Source: CAZAYP01 sp964489425 [NCBI: uncultured Verrucomicrobiota bacterium] (GTDB lineage Bacteria > Verrucomicrobiota > Kiritimatiellia > RZYC01). Taken from it: a DNA stretch of 64,000 bases. The stretch is taken from positions 1-64,000 of the forward strand of contig CAZAYP010000009.1 in assembly GCA_964489425.1 (NCBI GenBank), read 5' to 3'. Shown here piece after piece: positions 35,325-43,800 of this stretch (positions are counted from its first letter, which is position 1; the number at the start of each line of letters is the position of its first letter). Both the position numbers and the translations under genes were made by a program. The notes beneath the pieces were generated by a model. The model ran no database searches and had not been told where the DNA came from. It was given only the letters and a program-made list of their open reading frames with translations.

Positions 35325-38300
35325 ATGAATAAACGGGCTATGGTTGTTCTATCCGCACTGCTGCTGGCGCAAGCCGCGCCGGCCGACCTCTGGACCTATC
35401 AAGGCCTTGGGGGCGGGTCCATTGACACCCTGGCATGGGCCAGCAACCGACTCTACGCGGGATGCCACAACGGCGAAGTGTATGCCTATTATGGCTCGTC
35501 AAACTGGATCCCCACGGGACTGAACGCGGACAACGTGAATATCTTCGGGTTGCAATGGGGCGACGATCATCTGTACGCCGGGTCCTTTCTCGGCCGGGTC
35601 TATCGCCGGGACGGGGTGGATTGGACGCGCCTGCCCGACCCCGGCGGCGGCGCACTTTACGATCTGACGTGGGACGGCGCCGCCCTCTATGCCGCCTGTG
35701 CAGATGGGGCGATGTATCGTTACGACGGCCTTTCCCGCTGGGACAACTGCGGGACGGCCACGTCGGGGATCGTGTGGAGCTTGTTTTGGAATGGCAGCCA
35801 CGTTTATGCCGGCTGTACAGAGCCCAAGGTGCTGCGATACGAGGGCGGCGGCACCTGGTCCAATACCGGCTTGAACGCCAGCGGGAACATCAGCGAGATG
35901 GCTTGGGACGGCACGAATCTCTACGCGGCCGTCGGGCATGGCGCCTATCAGTACCACGCGGGGTCATGGACCAGCGTCGGCGACCTGGGCAGCGTGCTGG
36001 GCGGGCTGACCTGGGCCGCCACCAACCTGTTTGTCGGCGCCTGGAATGGCCATGTCTATCGCCGTACCGGCGACACCAGCTGGACGGTCAGCGGCAGCCT
36101 GGATGCCCCGGTGATAAAAATGGCGTTCGACGGGGAGCGGCTCTTTGCCGGATGCAACAACGGCCACGTGTACCGGCAAGCGCAGGGTACGAACTGGAGC
36201 GACACATGGCCGGACGGCGGGCGCTATGTCCGCACGCTGGCGGGCGATGGGACCAACCTGTTCGCCGGCACTGACAATGGCTTCGTGTATCGCCTGCGCG
36301 GATCGGCATGGGAGGACACGGGCCTGCAATCGGTCGCGGCGGACTTCGATGTGGCTGCCGTCATCTGGACCAGCAACGGCCTGTACGCGATCGCGAATGG
36401 CTTCGTGTATTGTTTCGCGAACACCAACTGGACGAGCTGCGGCGATGCGGGATTGACCTATCCATGTTTTGGCTGGGACGGAGATCATTTGTATGTGGGC
36501 GGCCTGGCGGGCCAGGTTGTGCGCTACGAGGGCGGCACGGACTGGACCGACCTGGGCGCGGCAGGGGCAGCTAAAATCTCGGCGATCGCCGGCCTGGGTA
36601 CGAACCTGTACGCAACGAGCGTCGACGGTTACGTTTACCGCTACCTGGGAGAGCAATCCTGGACCAACATCTGGCCGGACAACGACGCTGGCAATATCCA
36701 GGAAATGATCGCGGCCGGCACCAATCTCTATGTAGCTCAATACTACGATGATGCCGGCAAAGACATCTACAAATATGACGGGACCACGTGGGAGAACATC
36801 GGCAGCGCGTGGGGGGACAACCAGATTGACAAGTTGCTTTGGCATGGAACCAATCTCTACGCCGGATCCAGCAAAGGCACGGTTTATCGTTATGATGGTG
36901 GCACTAACTGGACGTCCCTGAGAAGTTTGGGCAATGCCCATATCACGGGGTTGGCCGGCATCGGCGACCATGTCTACGCCGGCAGCGGGTTGGGCGTGTT
37001 CAGGGGCGAGGATCCGGTGATCGCCCAGTATGTCGGCATTTTTGATTTTCAACAGGGCACCAACAGCCCGAACTGGTCGTGGTTAATGACCCACGCGCCG
37101 TTCGATCAACTGAATCGCATGTACATCGCTTTTGCCATGTTGAAAAACGGCGAGTTGTCCTACAACATCGGCACCAACGCGCCTGATTCGCAGGCGGCCA
37201 TCCAGGAAATGGAGAAGATTGACGCCCTGGTCGCCGCCTGCCGCCAGGCCAACCCCAAGGCCACGATCCTGATTTCATCGGGCTACGACGATGGCTCGAT
37301 GTATCGAGAGGCAGCCACCAACCCCGCCCGCTTCGCGCAGAGCGTGCTGGCCTTTGTTCGCCGGCATCAACTCGACGGCTATGACATGGACTGGGAAAAC
37401 GGCATTGTCGGCACGGATATGAATGCGCTGCTGCAGGCCACGCGGACGGCGCTGCAAACCAACGTCAACCCCCTCCGCACGGACGGGCAATATTATCTGA
37501 CCCTGGCGACCTGGCCGACGCCGGGATGGCGGGATTACCAGGACGTCCCGCTCATGGCGAGCTATCTCGACCAGGTCAACATCATGTCCTACGGCGCGCG
37601 CGACAGCGCCGTCGAGGATGCGACCGCCTGGCACAACGCGGGCGTGCCCTGGAACAAAATCGTGGTCGGCGTCGAAACCGAAAACGGCTATGAAGGCGAC
37701 AACGTGGACACGCTGGGCCCGGACGGCACCATCGCCCAAAAATGCCGGTATGCGTTGACCAACGGGTTGGCCGGCGCCATGGCGTGGCGGCTGGACAATG
37801 ATTATCGCGAACAGAATAGCGCCGCCTATCCCCCCACGTTTCGCGGCGCGCAGACGATGTACATCTACATGACCGGCACGGGTCCGTTGGTCCATTACGT
37901 GGACGCGGCCAGCACGAATCCCGTGGCGCCCTTCACGTCGTGGGCGACGGCGGCGACCAACATCCAGGACGCGGTGGACGTGGCGACGAATGGCGCCCTG
38001 GTGCTGGTGACCAACGGCGTGTACGCCACGGGCGGCGACACCAACATGGGACGGGTGGTGGTGCGCACCCCCCTGGCCCTGCGCTCGGTCAACGGTCCGG
38101 CCGTGACGGTTATTGACGGCGGCGGGATCACGCGCGGACTCTCTTTGGATGAGGGCGTCTCGGTGAGCGGGTTCACCATAACCAACGGCTATGCCGACAG
38201 CGCCTTTGGCGGCGGCATTTTCTGCGGCGGATCCGCCGTCATCAGCAACTGCCTGATCACGGGCAACACGGCCGGTTCCGCCGGCGGAGGTGTTTATAGT

Positions 38301-40811
38301 GGGAGAGTGTTCAACTGCGAACTGATCGGCAACCGGTCCCTGCTGGAAGATGGCGGCGGGGTGGCTTTCGCCTTCGCCTCCGACTGCCTGATCCGCGCTA
38401 ATAGCGTCGCGCGCTGGGGCGGAGGCGCCGTGAATTCAGACCTGCGGAACTGCCGGTTGGAATACAATGTGGCGCGCGAACGGGGCGGCGGGGCGGCCTG
38501 GTCCAGCCTTTCCAATTGCGTGTTGCTCGGCAACTCGGCCTTTTCCGGGGGCGGCGCGACGGTCTGTACGCTGTACGATTGCGCCATCCTCAGCAATTCC
38601 GCTTATTTCGGGGGCGGCGCTGAGTATAGTCAAGGTGCTCGCTGCTTGCTGCAGGGCAATACGGCCTCTTACGCCGGAGGTGCTGGGGAGGGTTCGCTCA
38701 CAAATTGTGTCCTGCGGGACAATACGGCCGTGTACCGGGGCGGCGGCGCCCGGTTGAGCACGCTTTACAACTGCCTGCTGACCGGTAATGCCACCTGGCA
38801 AAAGGATGGCGGCGGCAGTGATGACTGTACCCTGTACAACTGCACCGTGATCGACAACACGGCTTATAATGGGATCGGCGGCGGCGCCTTCGAGGGAACG
38901 CTTGTGAATTGTATTGTGTATTACAATCAGGCCCGCAGCGGCGCGAATTATTATGACAGTGTCATGACCAACTGCTGTGTCACGCCTATGCCGACCAACA
39001 AGAGTGTTGGCGCCATAACCAACGAACCGTGGATCGTCGGTTTTCACAATCCGCGCCTACTGCCGGGGTCGCCCTGTTACAATGCGGGAACCAACCGGGA
39101 CTGGATGGCGGGCGCCACGGATCTCATGGGCCATCCGCGCATCATGGACGGGATCGTGGATATCGGCGCATGCGAGTGGGGCGGACTGGCAGCGGAAACG
39201 GGAGCGTTGACGGCCGTCCTCTCGGCGCCCACCACCCAGGCGGTTCAAGGCGTGGAAGTTGATTTTTTCGCCGAAATTAACGGCCCGGCGACCGGCATGG
39301 CCTGGGATTTTGGCGATGGTGCGATTTCGTCCCATCGCTTCCAGGTGAGGCATGCCTGGAGTGCGCCGGGCGTGTATCCCGTGCAACTGACGGCTTGGAA
39401 TGAAAGCGGGGCCGTCACCGGAACCGTGACCATGACCGTGTTGGCGGCGGGATATTCCTATTACGTCGCCATGGATGGCAACGATACCCACAGCGGTTCG
39501 AGCTGGCTGGAAGCCAAACGCACCATCCAAGGCGCGCTGGACATCGCGGCGGCGGGCGCGACCATCTGGGTCAGCAATGGTGTGTATGACACCGGCGGTC
39601 GCGCCGTCGAAGGGCTGTCCACGACGAATCGCGCGCTCGTCCGTTTGCCGCTCACATTGCGCAGCGTGAATGGCCCAACGGTCACTGTCATTGACGGCGC
39701 CCAGACCGACCGCGGCGTCTATCTGGTGGACGGCGCCACGCTCATCGGTTTTACCCTGGCGAATGGATGGGCCCTGGACGGCTTTGGCGGCGGCCTCTAT
39801 AGCCAGGCGCACAACGTCATCAGCAATTGCGTGATCAGCGGCAACCGAACCCTGTATGGCGGCGGCGGCGTGTACGGCGGGGAATATTGGCATTGCACCC
39901 TGGCCGGCAATACGGTTTCCAACGGCGTGGACGGCAATGGCGGCGGCGCCGCACTCGCCACCCTGTACAATTGCCGGATCGCCGGCAACTGGGCGTGTTC
40001 GTTCGGCGGAGGCGCCTACCAGTGTTCGCTCCAACAATGCGTCGTGGAAGACAATTTGACCACGTATCTCGGCGGCGGCGCCTTTGAAAGCGTGCTGTAT
40101 AACAGCCTCATCCTTCGCAATCATGCGGTGGATGTGGCGGGCGGCGCCCATTTTGGATCGCTCGACAACTGCGTGGTAGCCGGCAACATCAGCGATCATA
40201 CGTCTGGCGGGGTTTATAACACCGTGGTAAGAAACTGCATCATTTGGAGCAATAACGCCCCAGAAAATCCCAATTGGTGGGCTAGCGAGCCCCCGATCGA
40301 GTTTTCCTGCACCACCCCGTTGCCCCCCGGCGCCGGCAACCTCACCAACGACCCGCTCTTCGTCAGCGCTGCCGACCTGCGCCTTCAAGCCGCTTCACCC
40401 TGCATCAATGCCGGCACCAACGAGGGCTGGACGGCCGGCGCGGCCGACCTGGCCGGCAACAGCCGCATTATCGGCCCGGCCGTGGACATGGGGGCCTACG
40501 AGTTCCCGCTGGCGCCGACCGGCCTGGTGGCCGCCACGGCCGGCGCCGGCGGCTGCCTGTCCGTCAGTTGGAGCGGCGTCAGCGGCTCCGGCGGTTACGC
40601 CGTGTACCGGTCAACCTCCAACGTGCCGCCCGGCCAGGCCCTGGCGAACGTGACCACCAACGCCTATTGCGACGGCAGCGCCAGGCCGGGCCAGCATTAC
40701 TACTACTGGGTCGCCGCCAGTTTCCCCACCGGGCCGGGCGCCCTGAGCGCCGCGGCCATCGGCTGGCTGCGCGGCACGGCCCTGCCCTGGCTCATGCTGC
40801 TGCTGGAATAG
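35325..40811 (+). CDS. Secreted GH18-like protein with propeller, beta-helices and LPWLMLLLE tail
   Basis: 1828 residues. The frame is open from 35241, but the ATG at 35325 is preceded by AAGAGGT and followed by a clean signal peptide (residues 1-22, AQAAPA). Residues 24-560 are a repetitive propeller (LYAGxxxGxVYRxDGxxW units). Residues 566-858 are a glycoside hydrolase 18-type TIM barrel: LISSGYDDG, the catalytic signature DGYDMDWE (684-691, Glu691 the proton donor), VNIMSYG and GAMAWRLDND. Chitinase or endo-N-acetylglucosaminidase-type activity is therefore likely, though the substrate cannot be told. A beta-helix (853-1284), PKD (1289-1376), second beta-helix (1377-1727), fibronectin III and the tail follow. 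The catalytic domain is a close paralogue of that in the partial gene at 61863. Confidence 0.9.
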   Translation: MNKRAMVVLSALLLAQAAPADLWTYQGLGGGSIDTLAWASNRLYAGCHNGEVYAYYGSSNWIPTGLNADNVNIFGLQWGDDHLYAGSFLGRVYRRDGVDWTRLPDPGGGALYDLTWDGAALYAACADGAMYRYDGLSRWDNCGTATSGIVWSLFWNGSHVYAGCTEPKVLRYEGGGTWSNTGLNASGNISEMAWDGTNLYAAVGHGAYQYHAGSWTSVGDLGSVLGGLTWAATNLFVGAWNGHVYRRTGDTSWTVSGSLDAPVIKMAFDGERLFAGCNNGHVYRQAQGTNWSDTWPDGGRYVRTLAGDGTNLFAGTDNGFVYRLRGSAWEDTGLQSVAADFDVAAVIWTSNGLYAIANGFVYCFANTNWTSCGDAGLTYPCFGWDGDHLYVGGLAGQVVRYEGGTDWTDLGAAGAAKISAIAGLGTNLYATSVDGYVYRYLGEQSWTNIWPDNDAGNIQEMIAAGTNLYVAQYYDDAGKDIYKYDGTTWENIGSAWGDNQIDKLLWHGTNLYAGSSKGTVYRYDGGTNWTSLRSLGNAHITGLAGIGDHVYAGSGLGVFRGEDPVIAQYVGIFDFQQGTNSPNWSWLMTHAPFDQLNRMYIAFAMLKNGELSYNIGTNAPDSQAAIQEMEKIDALVAACRQANPKATILISSGYDDGSMYREAATNPARFAQSVLAFVRRHQLDGYDMDWENGIVGTDMNALLQATRTALQTNVNPLRTDGQYYLTLATWPTPGWRDYQDVPLMASYLDQVNIMSYGARDSAVEDATAWHNAGVPWNKIVVGVETENGYEGDNVDTLGPDGTIAQKCRYALTNGLAGAMAWRLDNDYREQNSAAYPPTFRGAQTMYIYMTGTGPLVHYVDAASTNPVAPFTSWATAATNIQDAVDVATNGALVLVTNGVYATGGDTNMGRVVVRTPLALRSVNGPAVTVIDGGGITRGLSLDEGVSVSGFTITNGYADSAFGGGIFCGGSAVISNCLITGNTAGSAGGGVYSGRVFNCELIGNRSLLEDGGGVAFAFASDCLIRANSVARWGGGAVNSDLRNCRLEYNVARERGGGAAWSSLSNCVLLGNSAFSGGGATVCTLYDCAILSNSAYFGGGAEYSQGARCLLQGNTASYAGGAGEGSLTNCVLRDNTAVYRGGGARLSTLYNCLLTGNATWQKDGGGSDDCTLYNCTVIDNTAYNGIGGGAFEGTLVNCIVYYNQARSGANYYDSVMTNCCVTPMPTNKSVGAITNEPWIVGFHNPRLLPGSPCYNAGTNRDWMAGATDLMGHPRIMDGIVDIGACEWGGLAAETGALTAVLSAPTTQAVQGVEVDFFAEINGPATGMAWDFGDGAISSHRFQVRHAWSAPGVYPVQLTAWNESGAVTGTVTMTVLAAGYSYYVAMDGNDTHSGSSWLEAKRTIQGALDIAAAGATIWVSNGVYDTGGRAVEGLSTTNRALVRLPLTLRSVNGPTVTVIDGAQTDRGVYLVDGATLIGFTLANGWALDGFGGGLYSQAHNVISNCVISGNRTLYGGGGVYGGEYWHCTLAGNTVSNGVDGNGGGAALATLYNCRIAGNWACSFGGGAYQCSLQQCVVEDNLTTYLGGGAFESVLYNSLILRNHAVDVAGGAHFGSLDNCVVAGNISDHTSGGVYNTVVRNCIIWSNNAPENPNWWASEPPIEFSCTTPLPPGAGNLTNDPLFVSAADLRLQAASPCINAGTNEGWTAGAADLAGNSRIIGPAVDMGAYEFPLAPTGLVAATAGAGGCLSVSWSGVSGSGGYAVYRSTSNVPPGQALANVTTNAYCDGSARPGQHYYYWVAASFPTGPGALSAAAIGWLRGTALPWLMLLLE
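40495..40744 (+). repeat. 250-bp near-identical block, copy 2
   Basis: Counterpart of 34841-35090, in the C-terminal fibronectin III domain of the gene at 35325. Similarity falls off sharply at both ends. Confidence 0.9.
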
Positions 40812-40841
40812 CGGATGGCGCGCGCCAGGGTGCGTCTCCGC

Positions 40842-40870
40842 TTGCTTATAGCCCGGGATGCCGGCATAGT
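40842..40870 (+). promoter_or_regulatory. Promoter-like element TTGCTT-N17-CATAGT
   Basis: TTGCTT 40842-40847 and CATAGT 40865-40870 with a 17-bp spacer, in the 85-bp gap after the stop at 40811. It shares GCGTCTCCGCTTGCTT and GCCCGGGA with the element at 21802. The start codon lies 32 nt after the first base of the -10-like box. Confidence 0.65.
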
Positions 40871-40896
40871 TCCGGAGTCGACAAGGAGGACACCCG

Positions 40897-43800
40897 ATGC
40901 AGGCAGACCCGCAGATACAGGGCCATGGCCCCAGGACCGCTTTCCAAGCATTGGAAAAATCGGGACGCGATTTTCCAAACATTGGAAAAGTTGCGGGGCA
41001 TTTTTCCAAACATTGGAAAACCCGGCTGGCGGCCGGGTTGGCCCTGCTGGCCGCCGCCATGCCCGCCGGCGCCGGCGCCTGGATCGGCTGGGCCTGTGGC
41101 GGGGTCGAAACCAACGGCGGGGTGCTGCTGTGCACCACCAACGGGGCGGACTGGTTCCGCCAGGGCGTGGGTCAGTTGGGCACGGCCGCGCTGAGCGGCG
41201 TGGCGGCGGTCGCGGGCCGGCATGTCTGGGTGGTGGGCGATCCGGAAGGCGGCTATGCGACCATCTATTACTCGCCTGACGCCGGCCAGCATTGGGGGCG
41301 GCAGGGCGAGCCGGGCAGCCTGCCCGACGCGCCGCTGCATAAAATCTGGGCCGTGGACCGTCACCGGCTCTGGGCCGTGGGCCCGGACGGAGAAGTGGTC
41401 GTGACGGACAACGGCGGCCAAAACTGGATCCGGGTGCCGGTCGGCGGCTTCACCAACATGCTGCAGGGCGTGACCGCCGTGGACCAGTACACCGCATGGG
41501 TCAGCGGCGAGAAGAACCCGGCCACGGGCATGGCCGGCCTGTTTTACACCCAGGACAGCGGCCAGACCTGGACGCCGCAGACCAGCCCGGCCATCACCAA
41601 CGCCAATCACCTGCTGGGCCTGTATGCGCTCGACCCCAACCGGGTCTGGGCGATCGGCGGCCACGAAACCATCCTGGTGACCACCAACGCGGGCGCGCAG
41701 TGGGACCTGCTGTTCAAGGGCACCCTGAAAGACGGCAACGAGATCGACGTGCTGGATGACCAGCGCATCTGGATCGCCAACGATTCGATCGTGAACTGGA
41801 CCACCAACGGCGGCGCGACCTGGGCCGGGCACAACACGCCCGATTACACCATGGACGTGTCCACGCCCGACGGCACCAACATCTGGGCCATCAGCAGCAG
41901 CTACTGGGGCGGGGCGATCTACCATTCGGCCGACGGCGGGGCCACCTGGAGCGGCGTCACCAACACCGGCTGGAGCGGACTGTTCACGGTCGTGGTGCAG
42001 CCGGCGCCGATCGCGCGCACCTTGTACGTGGACGCCGCGGCCGGCCACGCGACCGCGCCCTACAGCTCGTGGGACGCGGCCGCCTCGAACATCCAGGACG
42101 CGGTCGCCGCGGCCGCGGACGGCGACCTGGTGCTGGTGACCAACGGCGTGTACGACCGCGGCGGGGCCGTGGCGCCGGGCGGCGAGATCGTCAACCGGGT
42201 CATGATCGCCAAGCCGATCGACGTTCGCAGCGTCAACGGCCCGGACGCCACCTTCATCGTCGGCGCCGGGCCGGACGGTTCCAACGCGGTGCGCGGGGCC
42301 TACCTGGGGCTCGGGGCGCAGCTCGCCGGGTTCACCATCACCAACGGCCACGTGCTCGCCAGCAGCCAGGGCTTGCCGGTTGACCTGGCCGGCGGCGGGG
42401 CCTGCCTCGAGGGGTCCGCGTTGCTCAGCAACTGCGTGGTCAGCGGCAACAGCGGCAGCGCCATCACCTTGGGCAATAGCAGGGGCACCACCATCCTCGG
42501 GCCGCCGCAGCTGCGGGATTGCCTGGTGCAAGGCAACCAGGGCCGGGCCGGCGCCGGGATCAACATCAACGGGGCCGGCGATGTGCGCCACTGCGTGATC
42601 ACCGACAACACCGCCGCAGGCGACGGCGGCGGCGTGTTCGTGACCGCCTTTTTCGAGGGCCTGGTGGTGCTGATCGAAAACTGCTTCGTCGCCGGCAACC
42701 AGTCAACCGACGAGCAGGGGGCGGCCGGCGGCGGGATGAGCGCCTCCGGCTCGTTCGTCATCCGGCACTGCACGATCACCGAGAACTCCGCCACCGGCCA
42801 GGGCGGCGGCCTGTACGCCAGCGGCGATCCCACGCGCAACGAGAGCGAACTGGTCAACACGTTGATCTACAACAACACCGCCCCGTTGGACACCAACACG
42901 TTCGCCGAAGACGTCGCCATCCGCAACTGCTGCTCCGTGCCGGAACTGGCCGGGACCAACAACCTCGCGGCCGACCCGCGCCTGCTGGGCGTGCGCAACC
43001 CGCACCTGGCCGAGGCGTCCCCCTGCCGCGGCGCCGGGACGACCAACGCCGTGGCGGCCGGCGCGCTCGATATTGACGGCGAGCCGCGGGTCGTGGACGA
43101 CCAGACCGGCATCGGCTGCGACGAATACATCGCCACCAACATCACCGGCGACCTCAGCGCGCGCATCCTGGCGGATGAGCGAACGGTCCTGGTGGACGTG
43201 CCGCTGGTCCTGGCCGCCGATGTCCGCGGCAAGGCCCAATGGCAGCGCTGGCAGATCGACACCAACGGCGGCATGCGCTGCCTGACCAACACCGTCCACG
43301 TCACCCAGACCTGGCCGGTCGCGGGCGTCTATACCGTGCGCCTGGAGGCGGTCAACCTCGACCAGGCCGTGGCCACGACCCTGGTGGTGCTGGTGTCGGC
43401 GTCGGCCGAGCATTACGCCGCGCCGGGCGGCGGCAACATCTATCCCTACACCAACTGGGCCATGGCCGCCACCAGCCTGGCCGTGGCGGTCGACACCTGC
43501 CCGGCCGGCGGGGTGGTGCACGTGGGCGCCGGCGTGTACCGCGAGGCCGCGGCCGTCACGCTCGACCGGGCGCTGACGGTCCTGGGGGCGGGCGCCGGCG
43601 CCAGCGCGCGGGTGGACGGGCAGAACACCCACGCCTGCTTCTACCTCAACCATCCCCAGGCGGTGATCTCCAACCTGACCCTGGTGAACGGCTATGCGGC
43701 CGCGCAAGGCGGCGGGGCCTACGTGCGCGACGGCCTCGTCACCCACTGCGTGGTGGTCTCCAACTACGCCTTCAGCCAGGGCGGCGGCCTGGACTGCTGG

